From Exiguobacterium sp. Leaf196 (lineage in GTDB: Bacteria; Bacillota; Bacilli; Exiguobacteriales; Exiguobacteriaceae): 64,000 nt of DNA. Where the stretch lies: NCBI RefSeq assembly GCF_001423965.1, contig NZ_LMPV01000010.1:98233-162232 (forward strand), given 5' to 3'. Position 1 is the stretch's first letter, and every line of letters starts with the position of its first letter. Below the pieces are notes generated by a model. The model was not told where the DNA came from. It ran no database searches and saw only the letters and a program-made list of their open reading frames with translations. The position numbers and the translations under genes are program-made. This document shows positions 11,281 through 20,340 of the stretch, piece after piece.

Positions 11281-12129
11281 TTATTTTTCCTGTAACGCAA
11301 GATAGATCGCGGCCATGTCCGCGTCGCCGTAAGCGGGTTTCGCATCAGTGTAGCTAGCGTCCGTTGTTTGCGCAAGTGGTAGCTTAAGCTGTTGTCGTCT
11401 CGCTTCTGCCGTGATGAGTCCAAGATCCTTTGCCATCAGACGGAGCGGGAAAGCAGACGGGAAGTCGTTCTTCCGGTACATGTCACGTTTACCACTGAAG
11501 AGCGGAGTGTTCATCCCGGAAGCACTGATCATCTGGAGCAGCTTCTCTTTCTCGAGCCCGGCACCTTCCCCAAGCAGTAATGTTTCCGCGACTCCTTGAC
11601 CGACGACAGCGAGCAATAAATTGATGGCGAGCTTCGCCGCACTGCCTGAGCCATGTGGTCCAAAATGAATCGTTTCCTTACCAAGTAGGTCAAGATACGG
11701 CTGACAAGTCGCGACGACGTTCGCGTCACCGCCGGCAAGCAGGACGAGCTGACCGTTTTCTGCGACCGGAACGGAGCCCGAGACAGGCGATTCTAGATAC
11801 GTTCCGTCATTCTTTTCGACGAGACGAGCCATCTCCTTCGTTTCTTCCGGTGAGATTGTACTTAAGTTAACGATTGTCTTACCTGTGAGGTTCTCTTGGA
11901 TACTTTCGAGAACGGACGCGACGGCAGGTCCGTCCGCTAACATGACGAAGAGAATGTCGCTCTGACGTACCACGTCCTGTACTTCTCTGACAGCTGTTGC
12001 TCCTAATTCTGTCAACGGAGCAGTCTTTTCATACGTCCGATTATAGACGAGCAAATCATGACCGCCATCAATTAAACGTTTTGCCATCGGTACACCCATA
12101 TGTCCTAAACCAATCCATCCGAGTTGCAT
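11281..12129 (-). CDS. Beta-hydroxyacid dehydrogenase family oxidoreductase (YkwC/HIBADH-like)
   Basis: A 282-residue NAD(P)-dependent dehydrogenase. The Rossmann fingerprint GWIGLGHMGVPMAKRL is at the N-terminus. The substrate motif SPVSGSVPVAENGQL follows at about 114-128, and the catalytic lysine segment GSGSAAKLAINLLL (K166, N170) in the helical domain. Family members oxidise 3-hydroxyisobutyrate or reduce glyoxylate, succinic semialdehyde or similar small acids; the substrate cannot be assigned. It stands alone between flhP and the sensor kinase, sharing the flhP terminator. A GGAGGAA ribosome-binding site precedes ATG. Confidence 0.9.
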   Translation of the reverse strand: MQLGWIGLGHMGVPMAKRLIDGGHDLLVYNRTYEKTAPLTELGATAVREVQDVVRQSDILFVMLADGPAVASVLESIQENLTGKTIVNLSTISPEETKEMARLVEKNDGTYLESPVSGSVPVAENGQLVLLAGGDANVVATCQPYLDLLGKETIHFGPHGSGSAAKLAINLLLAVVGQGVAETLLLGEGAGLEKEKLLQMISASGMNTPLFSGKRDMYRKNDFPSAFPLRLMAKDLGLITAEARRQQLKLPLAQTTDASYTDAKPAYGDADMAAIYLALQEK

Positions 12130-12190
12130 GTCGATTCCTCCTTATCATGAAGCGCTTTTGACTATACCCCGCGCGTCGCTGAATCTAACG

Positions 12191-12223
12191 ACAAAAAAGA
12201 CCGTCCACATGATGTGAACGGTC
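12191..12223 (-). terminator. Intrinsic terminator of the sensor kinase gene
   Basis: Read on the minus strand, GACCGTTCACATCATGTGGACGGTC-type pairing is followed by TTTTTTG directly after the kinase stop. Confidence 0.88.
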
Positions 12224-12229
12224 GCGTGA

Positions 12230-14770
12230 TTAATCTTCATACGTGAGGATGGTCGAGATGACGGCGATTGGGAAACGAATCGTAAAGGTCGATCCGACAC
12301 CGACGACGGATTCGACGTCAATCGTTCCGTTGTGGTGCTTGACGATCTCCTTACAGATCGATAGACCAAGACCGGTTCCGCCAATTTTGCGTGTCTCGGA
12401 GTTATCGACACGGTAGAACTTATCGAACAATTTGGGAAGGGCGTCTTGCGGAATCCCGATGCCTTCATCTTGGATACGGATTTGAGCGAAACCAAGTTCA
12501 TTTGTAATCCGTATCAAGACGGTACCACCGCTCGGCGAGTATTTGACAGCGTTGCTGAGCAGGTTGTTCAGCAACTGTTTCATCTTTTCCACATCCCCGT
12601 CGATCATGATCGGTCCACGAGCCTCAAAATCAATCGTATGCGTCTCATGCGAGACATCATAGAACTCGATCAAGTCCTGAGCGAGTTCGACGACATCAAA
12701 CGTCGTCATCTCATAACGGTGTTCACTCGACTCCATGCGCTGGACGTCGAGGAAGTCGTTGACGAGTGTCGTCAGGCGACCAGTCTCGGAGTGGATCGTC
12801 TGGAGGTACTTCCGTTGCCGTTCCTCCTCGAACCGTTTGTTGAGCATCAGTTCCGTGAAGCCATAGATCGAAGAGAGCGGTGTCCGTAACTCATGCGAGA
12901 CGGTCGAGACGAACTCCTCCTTCATCCGCTCGGCTTCCGTTTCTTTCGTCACGTCGCGGAGAACGAGCATCGTACCGACCCACAGGCCATCGACCTCGAT
13001 TTTCTCAGCGTAGATCTGGATGTAAGTACTATGCTTGCGGATCGAGACGATCAAGCTGTCTTTTGGTAAATCGAGTTCGACGATCTGTTCAATGTAGCGT
13101 TCGAAAGCTGCCGGTTCGTCAATGATGTCAGCGAGTGCCTGCATCGCTTGCTCGAAGGCAGAGCGTTCTTCGTCTTCGAACGTTGTTGGAACTTCCGGAA
13201 ACAACGTCATGAGGGGTTCGTTGACGAGCAACTCATCCGTCTCATGTTCGATGTAGACGACAGCTTCCCGAATCGAGTTCAACAGTTGCGTCGTCTTGTT
13301 CTTCTCGCGGATCATTTCCTCATAGATCCCCATCCGTAGGAGGGAGAGCGACAATTGATGCGAGAACGACAAGATGTCGCTCATCTGCTCCGTCGTGAAG
13401 GCATCACGATAACGAACGAGATAGATGCAGGCGATCATATGCTCTTTTGACGGATCAAGGACCGGAACCGCGACTTCATACATATAGTACGGGTACGGAA
13501 GCGGGCTTTCGTGCGCGACCTGTTTCGATGAGTGCACAGGACGCTTCAGAAGACGTGCCCGGTGCAGGAGTGACTGATCATCAGAGACGAGACGACCGAC
13601 CATCTCTTCTGTCATCCCGTAATCGATTGTCGAGCGGACTTCCTGTTGATCGAGGAACAAGAGGGCACCGATTTCAGAATGCGTGATGGAGACGAGTTTC
13701 TCGATGATTTCCGGATAAGCCGTCAACGTCTCACGAGAAGCAAGCGTCTCAGTCAGTTCGTTACGATACTTGAGGTGTTGTTCACTCCGAAGTGTGATAT
13801 CAAGTGCTTCCTCGAGTTCTTCCTGCTGCGCTTGCAATTCTTCTTGCTGCGCGACGAGTTCTTCCTGTTGCGCTTGGAGTTCTTCGTTCTTCGCGAGCAT
13901 ATGGACCTTATTATCCGCAATCGACGCTGCCATCTGATTGAACGATGCCGTTAGCATATGCAACTCGTCCTTACGTTTCGGTAACGGAATCGCTTGGATA
14001 TCTTCTCCTGTCGCAAGTAGCGCACTATCGCGAGACAACGTATTGACCTGCTTCGTGACGCGACTGATGAACGGACGCACGAGAGATAAGAGGACGAGAA
14101 TCAAAACGACGAGATTCGACAGCCAGATGAACTGCGCGACACGCATCTCGCTTAAGAGATCGTTTTTCGCGTCCACTTCCTTCTTTTCGATCAATGTCAG
14201 ATAATCTGAAAGCAACGTATCAATCCGTGTCATGTCGACGTCTGCTTCTGATAAGCTGACCGATCCACGTAACGTCCCATTTTGGGTGAACAAGTCTTTC
14301 CCGTTGGAAAGAGCAGCGAGCGTATTTGGATCAACGAAGTCTTCGTTGATTTTACCGTTTTTCTTTCCTTCAACATATTCGTTGAGAAGTGGAAGCGATG
14401 TGCCGAAATAATCGTCATACAGTTGACGTGTTGCTGTGGCGTATTCCTTCCCTTGCTCGTACACCGCATACTTTTCGAACCATGTCGTCAGGCGATTGAT
14501 CTCCTGTTGATTGGTCTTGACGGCATCGAACGTTTGCTGTGAGCCAGTCAATAAGTAGGATTTGACGTTACTTTGTGTGACGGTCCACTCATTCGCGAGT
14601 GCATTGGCATTCGTTCGTCGTTCGCGTAAGTCATCGAACGTTGTATTCGCTTGATCGATCTTCTGTTCTGTATAGAAATAAACGATTGCAGACGTGATGC
14701 TAAGCGCGACGAACACCATATAGAAGGCGAACATCAATTGGCGTCCGATAGTATGATTGATCCATTTCAC
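12230..14770 (-). CDS. Large membrane sensor histidine kinase (HAMP - coiled coil - GAF - PAS - HisKA - HATPase)
   Basis: An 846-residue sensor kinase. TM1 (about 11-32) and TM2 (about 213-234) flank a 180-residue mostly helical extracytoplasmic domain resembling CHASE3-type sensors. A HAMP linker (235-287) follows, then a Gln/Glu-rich coiled coil of repeated AQQEEL units (about 290-330). Next come a GAF-like domain (about 340-490) and a PAS-like region (about 505-600). The HisKA box is SHELRTPLSSIYG with phospho-acceptor His about 626. The ATPase domain has N box LLNNLLSNAVKYS, G1 DEGIGI and G2 GGTGLGLS. The start is GTG, preceded by GGAGGA. No response regulator is adjacent, so it is an orphan kinase; the signal is unknown. 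Confidence 0.93.
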   Translation of the reverse strand: MKWINHTIGRQLMFAFYMVFVALSITSAIVYFYTEQKIDQANTTFDDLRERRTNANALANEWTVTQSNVKSYLLTGSQQTFDAVKTNQQEINRLTTWFEKYAVYEQGKEYATATRQLYDDYFGTSLPLLNEYVEGKKNGKINEDFVDPNTLAALSNGKDLFTQNGTLRGSVSLSEADVDMTRIDTLLSDYLTLIEKKEVDAKNDLLSEMRVAQFIWLSNLVVLILVLLSLVRPFISRVTKQVNTLSRDSALLATGEDIQAIPLPKRKDELHMLTASFNQMAASIADNKVHMLAKNEELQAQQEELVAQQEELQAQQEELEEALDITLRSEQHLKYRNELTETLASRETLTAYPEIIEKLVSITHSEIGALLFLDQQEVRSTIDYGMTEEMVGRLVSDDQSLLHRARLLKRPVHSSKQVAHESPLPYPYYMYEVAVPVLDPSKEHMIACIYLVRYRDAFTTEQMSDILSFSHQLSLSLLRMGIYEEMIREKNKTTQLLNSIREAVVYIEHETDELLVNEPLMTLFPEVPTTFEDEERSAFEQAMQALADIIDEPAAFERYIEQIVELDLPKDSLIVSIRKHSTYIQIYAEKIEVDGLWVGTMLVLRDVTKETEAERMKEEFVSTVSHELRTPLSSIYGFTELMLNKRFEEERQRKYLQTIHSETGRLTTLVNDFLDVQRMESSEHRYEMTTFDVVELAQDLIEFYDVSHETHTIDFEARGPIMIDGDVEKMKQLLNNLLSNAVKYSPSGGTVLIRITNELGFAQIRIQDEGIGIPQDALPKLFDKFYRVDNSETRKIGGTGLGLSICKEIVKHHNGTIDVESVVGVGSTFTIRFPIAVISTILTYED

Positions 14771-15021
14771 TAGAGTATCCTCCGTATTCTATTTTTACAT
14801 GTATAAAAAATATAACTTAAATGCCGAATATATTCATCTTACGCAGATTTCAAGGGTCTCGGCAAATTTGAATCTGCAAAGTTGACTAAAACTAATATAT
14901 CATATACAGGTAAAAACGGAATAAGCGATACATTTTTTGAGAATAAGGATTAACAGATGCTGTTTTAAGGAAAACAATAGAGGATATGGGACTTCATACT
15001 TTTAAATAGGGAAGTGGTTAG

Positions 15022-16179
15022 ATGCAAAAAATGTTCGAAAACAAATGGTATCGATTCGCCTGGTGGGTCATGACATTACTGATTATCGTTTGGATTGGCG
15101 ATCATGTTACGTTCCTGTTCCGACCGGTCGCAATTCTGCTTCAGATGGTCGTACCGCCACTCGCGATTGCTGGCATTCTTTATTATGTTTTGCTACCGAT
15201 CGTCGAGTTGCTCGAGAAAAAGATGAAGCGGCGACCTGCTGTCTTAATCGTGCTCGTCGGTTTAATCGGTATTTTAACGACACTCGGCTTCATCTTTGGT
15301 CCGATGTTGTCGGAGCAGATCACACAGTTCGTCAATTCGATACCGACGCTTGCAACACAGTTCCAGCGTCAATTGGTCGATGTCCGGGATCAACTCGAAA
15401 ACAGTGCAGCCTTTTCACGTTTCCTATCAGGACCAGATAACTTGTTCAATAAGTTCTCGGGAAACATCTCGGAATACGCGTCGACGTTCCTGAAAAACAT
15501 TGGTACAGGTGTCGGTGGGTTCGTCAGCGTCCTGACGACAGCGGTCGTGACGATCATCATCATTCCGATCATGTTGATCTATATGCTGCTTGACGGCGAT
15601 AAGCTTAAAGGCAATCTCGTTAAGCTGATGCCGTATGAGTACCATAAGGAAACGCAAAAAATCCTCGGTGATGTCCACGTGACGATCATGAGCTACATCC
15701 GCGGACAAGTCATCGTCAGTATCGGTGTCGGGGTCATCGCCTATATCGGATATCTCATCATCGGGATCGATTATGCGTTGTTACTCGCCTTGTTTGCGAC
15801 ACTGACGAACATCATTCCATTTCTCGGTCCGGTTCTCGGTGTCATTCCAGCATTGATCGTCGGGTTCATCCAGGATCCAATCCTTGCGATTTATGCGATC
15901 ATCGTCATGACGGTCGCGCAACAGATCGATTCGCACATCATGTCACCACTCGTACAAGGGAAGACACTCGATGTCCATCCGTTGACGATCATCATCGTCT
16001 TGCTCGTTGCGGGGAACATCGCCGGTTTCTTCGGAGTCTTGCTAGGTGTACCGTTCTATGCTGTCATGAAGGTTGTCATCTTAAACATCCGTCGTCTCTA
16101 TCACCTCCGATCGCAGAAGAAGATGGTCATCACGGAGGAAGAAAAGACGTTCGATACGATCATCACGGAGCGCGATTGA
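15022..16179 (+). CDS. AI-2E family transporter (PerM/YdiK-like permease)
   Basis: A 385-residue integral membrane protein of the AI-2E/PerM family. It has an N-terminal pair of hydrophobic segments and an amphipathic middle region (residues about 95-160). The conserved C-terminal core contains IPFLGPVLGVIPALIVG and QQIDSHIMSPLVQGKTLDVHPL, the hallmark of the family. Members export or import varied small solutes; despite the name, an autoinducer-2 role is proven for few. GGAAGTGG precedes the ATG. It diverges from the sensor kinase across about 250 nt, which include a TTGACT element and a GCAGATT inverted repeat. Confidence 0.9.
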   Translation: MQKMFENKWYRFAWWVMTLLIIVWIGDHVTFLFRPVAILLQMVVPPLAIAGILYYVLLPIVELLEKKMKRRPAVLIVLVGLIGILTTLGFIFGPMLSEQITQFVNSIPTLATQFQRQLVDVRDQLENSAAFSRFLSGPDNLFNKFSGNISEYASTFLKNIGTGVGGFVSVLTTAVVTIIIIPIMLIYMLLDGDKLKGNLVKLMPYEYHKETQKILGDVHVTIMSYIRGQVIVSIGVGVIAYIGYLIIGIDYALLLALFATLTNIIPFLGPVLGVIPALIVGFIQDPILAIYAIIVMTVAQQIDSHIMSPLVQGKTLDVHPLTIIIVLLVAGNIAGFFGVLLGVPFYAVMKVVILNIRRLYHLRSQKKMVITEEEKTFDTIITERD

Positions 16180-16182
16180 GTT

Positions 16183-16211
16183 TTGAAATTCATGTAAAAG
16201 TGCGTCATACT
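16183..16211 (+). promoter_or_regulatory. Sigma-A type promoter for the winged-helix gene
   Basis: TTGAAA and CATACT are separated by exactly 17 bp, 35 nt ahead of the start codon at 16246 and just after the AI-2E stop. Confidence 0.55.
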
Positions 16212-16245
16212 GAAGAGGTAGCTAAGAGAAGGGGGCAAGAATCAG

Positions 16246-16569
16246 ATGGATTCACGTCATACCAAAGAACAAGCCGATCTACTAGCGTTGCAAAAATTTC
16301 AACACAACTTCGAGAACAGTCTCAAGTCGAGTATCATTTATCTCTTGCGTGATGGAGCGTTGACGATCGGGGAACTCGAGCAACGGATTGATCAGTCACA
16401 CGGGCAAATCCTCGAGCAACTGCAGGAGCTGATTGAAGATGGTCTCGTCATCCAGCAGATGTCTGAGAAAGTACACGGACTGGCCTATTATTTGACGGCA
16501 CCGGCAGAAGACCTCGTTCGACAATTCACGGAATCAATCCGGTGGAGTAAACAGCACATCCGATATTAA
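16246..16569 (+). CDS. Small winged-helix DNA-binding protein (HxlR-like)
   Basis: A 107-residue cytoplasmic protein. Its middle reads as a winged helix: helices SSIIYLLRDGALTIGELEQRI and QILEQLQELIEDGLVIQQ, then a wing with HGLAYYLTAPAEDL. The order resembles HxlR-type regulators, but the N-terminal Cys typical of that family is not seen. A repressor or activator role is inference. It has its own likely promoter and a strong terminator, and an AAGGGGG ribosome-binding site precedes ATG. Confidence 0.75.
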   Translation: MDSRHTKEQADLLALQKFQHNFENSLKSSIIYLLRDGALTIGELEQRIDQSHGQILEQLQELIEDGLVIQQMSEKVHGLAYYLTAPAEDLVRQFTESIRWSKQHIRY

Positions 16570-16582
16570 ACAGCAGGATTCT

Positions 16583-16616
16583 AGACCTCCGAGCAGCTGC
16601 TCGGAGGTCTTTTTTA
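16583..16616 (+). terminator. Intrinsic terminator after the winged-helix gene
   Basis: A 28-bp perfect palindrome (AGACCTCCGAGCAG and its complement) is followed by a T-run. Confidence 0.92.
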
Positions 16617-16746
16617 CGTTTTTTGAAGCGATCCTCCTATAAAAATGGCATGCGCAGGAAAGAATCAGATTAAAACAAGGCGATGCATTTTTTCTTCAAT
16701 AATTCTGAAGGAGTGAACGAACTTGAAGTGTAGCAGATAAAAGTAA

Positions 16747-16778
16747 AGCAGGAACCAGATCATCCGTTGGTTCCTGCT
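16747..16778 (-). terminator. Terminator of the sortase gene
   Basis: AGCAGGAACCA and TGGTTCCTGCT form a perfect 11-bp stem just downstream of the sortase stop (minus strand), followed by a T-rich stretch. Confidence 0.82.
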
Positions 16779-16784
16779 CTGCTA

Positions 16785-17717
16785 TCATTTTTGGACGGCG
16801 CTGAACGCGTCCTCTGATTCGATTCCGGCTTTACTGACGGCTGTGACGATGAAACGACCTGTTGCATCTTCAGGGAGCGGGAATGCTTTACGCTCGATCG
16901 ATTCCGTTGTACCGAGTTTTTTGCGTTTTCCGTCCTTCTCTTGATAGATGTTGTATTTGACAACATCCTCATCTGTTGACGCATACCAGTTGATGAATCC
17001 ACCACTGACACGGATGTTCGTCGCTGGTTTTGGTGGTGTCTTGATGGGGTCAGATGCTTTCTCGTCAAGCTCTGTGAAGACGACGAGGCGGTTATCATAC
17101 GTTCCTTGATTCTGATCGTACGTTCCGATACAGGTGATTAAGTTCAAATTCCGGGTGTCGGCTGGACCGAAGATTTTCTTCAGTGGTGCTTTTAAGTGAT
17201 CGTACTGGACGAGCTCTTTGACACGAAAGACGAGCTTACGTCCGGAAGCGTCCGTCACTTCGACCGGATCGCCCTTTTTCAGTTCATGCAGTTTATAGAA
17301 GATGGCTGGACCAGTCTTCGTATCGGTATGACCGTCAATGACAGCGTTCCCGACATCACCTGGACGCGGACCGAACTTATACCAACCGGCTTGTTGTTCA
17401 TTTTTAGGTGTCGCCATGGCACCGTCTTGATCGAGGCCGACTTGTTCGACCTTCGTCTTGATGTCGTGTTTCGGTATGAAGAGTTGTTTTGGGAGCTCGA
17501 CCTCCGTGGTCGAGAGATCCTTGAACTCCTTCTTAAAGATTTCTGATGGCTTGAGCGGATCTTCCTTCGTCTCGGAAGAGGCCGCGGATTCTGTTTTAAC
17601 ATCACCTTGCGTGATGTTCGATGTGTCCGGTTTTGGTTGACCGAATAAGAGGAACAGCAATGTTCCGACCGATGCGACCATCAAAAGAATGCTCGCCGGT
17701 AATAACCAACGTTTCAT
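16785..17717 (-). CDS. Sortase family transpeptidase with C-terminal Fn3-like domain
   Basis: A 310-residue membrane-anchored protein. It has one N-terminal membrane helix (about 5-25), a linker rich in Ser, Thr and Lys, then a sortase barrel. The catalytic His lies in VIDGHTDT (H130), Cys in NLITCIGTY (C196) and Arg in DNRLVVF (R210). The arrangement is closest to class E/F-type sortases. Residues about 228-310 (NIRVSGGFINWYASTDEDVVKYNIY) look like a fibronectin type III-like domain, which is not usual for sortases. Sortases cleave LPXTG-like motifs and attach surface proteins to peptidoglycan. The surface gene directly upstream (17813-19183) carries an MPNTG motif and is the obvious substrate. 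Confidence 0.9.
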   Translation of the reverse strand: MKRWLLPASILLMVASVGTLLFLLFGQPKPDTSNITQGDVKTESAASSETKEDPLKPSEIFKKEFKDLSTTEVELPKQLFIPKHDIKTKVEQVGLDQDGAMATPKNEQQAGWYKFGPRPGDVGNAVIDGHTDTKTGPAIFYKLHELKKGDPVEVTDASGRKLVFRVKELVQYDHLKAPLKKIFGPADTRNLNLITCIGTYDQNQGTYDNRLVVFTELDEKASDPIKTPPKPATNIRVSGGFINWYASTDEDVVKYNIYQEKDGKRKKLGTTESIERKAFPLPEDATGRFIVTAVSKAGIESEDAFSAVQK

Positions 17718-17758
17718 ATGCGCGTAGCTCCTTTCCGAGAGAAGGGGTTCCCTCTATG

Positions 17759-17792
17759 TAAAAAAAAACAGGATAGCGGATCGCTATCCTGT
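17759..17792 (-). terminator. Terminator of the MPNTG surface-protein gene
   Basis: ACAGGATAGCG-GATC-CGCTATCCTGT forms a near-perfect hairpin, followed on the minus strand by nine T. Confidence 0.93.
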
Positions 17793-17812
17793 TATTGAGT
17801 ATACCCAATTTC

Positions 17813-19183
17813 TTAGGCGTTTTGACGTTTACGTGCGAGGACAAGACCAACTGCTCCGAGTGCAAGACCGAATACTGCGATCGCACCAGTTGTTGCAGCT
17901 GTGTTGTTGTTATCGCTCATACCACCGTTACCTGTGTTCGGCATTGATCCTGGAGTACCATCCATGAATTTCTCTGGTGATTGTTTGACGATGGCATCAC
18001 CGAGGTTAGCTCCTACGCCGTACATGTAAGCGTAAGACTCACGGAATGTGTCGACAGAACCTTTGTAGTCGCCTTCAACATACTGCATGAATGTATCTTG
18101 GACGTACGTCTCGTGACCTGATACGGCTTCTTGTGCTGCTTTTGTTGGAAGGTTTTCTTCTGTAGCTGCACCAAGGAATGCGCCGAAGTCGTTCGAGAAC
18201 ATTTTGAGCATATCTTGCGCGTCACCCATCAATTTCTTGTCGTCGTTGACGGCTGCTGTGACAAGGTTCGCTTGGGCTTCGATGTGATTTTTCGTCCAAA
18301 CTTGTTCGAATTGATCGGCACCGGCTTGACCGTAGATTGATTTGATGGCTGCTTTGAAGTCAGCTGTGTGCATATCTTCAGCCCAGTTTGCTGCATCGTA
18401 GTCTTTCGCTTGGTCAACGCCAGCAGTCATGCTGAGGTTTGCAAGAGCGACGTGTTCAGCTGCGAGGCTGTTGAGTGTTGAACGAAGATCAGCTGCTTTT
18501 GAGTCAGCTTTCGTGTTGTCGAATTTCTCAGGCATCTGTGTTGTGATTGCGACAGAGAGTGCTTTAGAGATATCATACATGCGGCTGTATCCTTCGCGGA
18601 ACGTGTTGTACGATCCTTCGTAGTCACCAGCTGCGTATTGTTGGAAAGTCTTGTAGACGTCTGCTTCGTGAGCACGGAGAACTTCTTCAGCTGCTGCTTT
18701 CGGGAGTTTGCCTTCCGTTGCTGTATCGAGGAAGCTTGAGAGGTCTTGTACGAACTCTTCTGTTTCTTTCTTCGAAGCGTTGATACCGTCTTGGTCGTCC
18801 GCTTTTACGGCTTTAACGAGGTCTGTCGTATATTTGTTGTGAGCAACGAAGATTTTCTCGAATTGTTTCGCGCCTTCGTCACCGTAGACAGAAGCGATTG
18901 CTGGTGTCATGTCGAGTGCGTTTTGTTTAAGTGCTGCTTCGTAGTACTGTGCGTCTTTTGAACCGTCATATTGTTTCTTCATGTCCATGACGGCAAGAAC
19001 GAAGTGCTCAGAGAGTAATTGATCGAGTGTGGCACGAAGGTCAGCGGCTTTCGTTTTGACCGTGACGTTTTTCGGTGCATCTTGTTTCATGTCTTCTCCG
19101 CCACCGGAAGCGAATGCTGCCGTTCCTGGTAGTACGAGTGCTGCTGCCATTGCTGATGCTGCGAATTTTTTCGTGTGTTTCAT
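17813..19183 (-). CDS. Wall-anchored surface protein with two internal helical repeats and an MPNTG sorting signal
   Basis: A 456-residue exported protein. The signal peptide is cut near AFA-SGGG (about residue 26). Two homologous helical repeats follow (about 45-215 and 232-405). The first starts KAADLRATLDQLLSEHFVLA and the second KAADLRSTLNSLAAEHVALA; both keep His residues and end in a FREGYSRMYD / FRESYAYMYG segment. The C-terminus is a sorting signal: MPNTG, a hydrophobic stretch (GAIAVFGLALGAVGLVL), then RKRQ. The first position is Met, not the usual Leu. The repeat family is not recognised; all-helical repeats with conserved EH pairs could bind metal, which is speculation. An AGAGGAA site precedes ATG. 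Confidence 0.85.
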   Translation of the reverse strand: MKHTKKFAASAMAAALVLPGTAAFASGGGEDMKQDAPKNVTVKTKAADLRATLDQLLSEHFVLAVMDMKKQYDGSKDAQYYEAALKQNALDMTPAIASVYGDEGAKQFEKIFVAHNKYTTDLVKAVKADDQDGINASKKETEEFVQDLSSFLDTATEGKLPKAAAEEVLRAHEADVYKTFQQYAAGDYEGSYNTFREGYSRMYDISKALSVAITTQMPEKFDNTKADSKAADLRSTLNSLAAEHVALANLSMTAGVDQAKDYDAANWAEDMHTADFKAAIKSIYGQAGADQFEQVWTKNHIEAQANLVTAAVNDDKKLMGDAQDMLKMFSNDFGAFLGAATEENLPTKAAQEAVSGHETYVQDTFMQYVEGDYKGSVDTFRESYAYMYGVGANLGDAIVKQSPEKFMDGTPGSMPNTGNGGMSDNNNTAATTGAIAVFGLALGAVGLVLARKRQNA

Positions 19184-19588
19184 CTGAAATCATTCCTCTC
19201 ATTTTTTGGTTTATTTGGTAGGTGTTTCTTGCCTGTTCTGAATAGCTTACGCATCACTGGTCGATTTGGATTGCATGAAGTTTTATTTTTTTCAAAAGAC
19301 TGTCGAAGTGATGTTTCATGCCATCCGGTGGACCGTTGCTGCGTCGTTCTGGAGAGCTTACGCTGAGCCGTTCATTTTGGATTTAAAAAAATCGCAAAAA
19401 TCCGCAGATCGTGGGAAACTGTTTTTCTGCTTCCTTATATACACAAACTAAAATTTTTTAGAGAAATTGCCTGTCTGGTCGTGTTACACTAGTTGCGGAA
19501 CACGTTTTGTAGCGAATTTGGAACTATTTAATACCAGGTACTAATATGCTATACTGTTCTCAGACTGAATCAATGAAAGGTGATCAAG
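19184..19588. other. Intergenic region between divergent genes, promoters only
   Basis: About 400 nt between the minus-strand surface-protein gene and the plus-strand RpoY-like gene. No convincing gene is seen; the short open frames here have no ribosome-binding site. The right end holds an extended -10 element (see 19547-19555). Confidence 0.6.
19547..19555 (+). promoter_or_regulatory. Extended -10 promoter for the EpsG/PF11772-like gene and fabZ
   Basis: TGCTATACT matches the extended -10 form TGnTATAAT at five of six -10 positions. No good -35 is visible at 17 bp. The start codon lies 34 nt downstream. Confidence 0.5.
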
Positions 19589-19882
19589 ATGGTACAAAAC
19601 CAAACAGGCACGGATCAGCCAACGCGTGAACGCCTGAAGAAGCAACAGCCTTCGAACCAGGAAACCGGCAATCCAGAGCACAAATCAGAGCGACGTCTTC
19701 GTGCGTACTCGACACGCCGAGTTCCGATCATCGTACGTGTACTGATCGTTCTCGTTCTCATCGTCGTAGCACTGATCGTCGGCGCAATGGTGGGTTATGC
19801 GACGTTTGGTGGTGGCGAGGCAATGGATGTGTTAAAGCTCGACACATGGACCCGCATCACCGATTTTTGGATGAAATCTTAA
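19589..19882 (+). CDS. Small membrane protein of the 'RNA polymerase subunit beta' (PF11772) family
   Basis: A 97-residue protein with a hydrophilic basic N-terminal half (RRLRAYSTRRVPIIVRV) and one membrane helix (about 50-70). Its tail is GAMVGYATFGGGEAMDVLKLDTW. This layout, with the GYGVIGDG-like turn and a D-V-x-K-x-x-T-W ending, matches a Bacilli family that databases label DNA-directed RNA polymerase subunit beta although it is a tiny membrane protein. The role is unknown. ATG 19589 is preferred over the in-frame GTG at 19580 because AAAGGTG then lies at normal spacing. It is 28 nt upstream of fabZ, probably cotranscribed. Confidence 0.72.
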   Translation: MVQNQTGTDQPTRERLKKQQPSNQETGNPEHKSERRLRAYSTRRVPIIVRVLIVLVLIVVALIVGAMVGYATFGGGEAMDVLKLDTWTRITDFWMKS

Positions 19883-19910
19883 TTTTAATCAGTGATGGGA
19901 GCTGTCGAAT

Positions 19911-20333
19911 ATGTATACAATCGAACAAATCAAGGAAGTCATTCCGCACCGGTATCCGTTTTTACTCGTTGACCGCATTTTAGAAGTCGAAGAGGGCAAA
20001 CGTGCCGTTGGAATCAAGAACGTGACGGCGAACGAAGAATTCTTCAATGGTCATTTCCCAGAATACAATGTCATGCCTGGCGTCTTGATCGTCGAAGCAC
20101 TCGCACAAGTTGGTGCCTTCGCTGTGCTGAAGATGGAAGAAAACCAAGGGAAGCTTGCCTTCTTCGCAGGAATTGAAGGATGTCGCTTCAAACGTCAAGT
20201 CGTTCCCGGGGATCAGCTCCGCCTCGAAGTCGAATTGACGAAGGTCCGTGGACCAATTGGTAAAGGTCGTGCCACAGCAACAGTCGATGGGGAAGTCGCC
20301 TGTGTCGCTGAACTGACGTTTGCTATGAAGTGA
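19911..20333 (+). CDS. fabZ: (3R)-hydroxyacyl-ACP dehydratase FabZ
   Basis: A 140-residue hot-dog fold enzyme of type II fatty acid synthesis; it dehydrates 3-hydroxyacyl-ACP to trans-2-enoyl-ACP. It begins [21 protein letters not shown] and has the catalytic His in [13 protein letters not shown] (H48) and the catalytic Glu in [10 protein letters not shown] (E62). Length is normal. GGGAGCTG precedes the ATG. In Bacillus the fabZ gene also lies in the mbl-flhO-flhP neighbourhood; here several genes have been inserted between. A lipoprotein gene starts 7 nt after its stop. Confidence 0.97.
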   Translation: MYTIEQIKEVIPHRYPFLLVDRILEVEEGKRAVGIKNVTANEEFFNGHFPEYNVMPGVLIVEALAQVGAFAVLKMEENQGKLAFFAGIEGCRFKRQVVPGDQLRLEVELTKVRGPIGKGRATATVDGEVACVAELTFAMK

Positions 20334-20340
20334 AGCCAAC

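Noticed and set aside
13798..13900. Repeated CTCTTGCTGCGC-type sequence, considered as a DNA repeat
   Set aside because: It encodes the AQQEEL coiled-coil repeat of the sensor kinase in frame.
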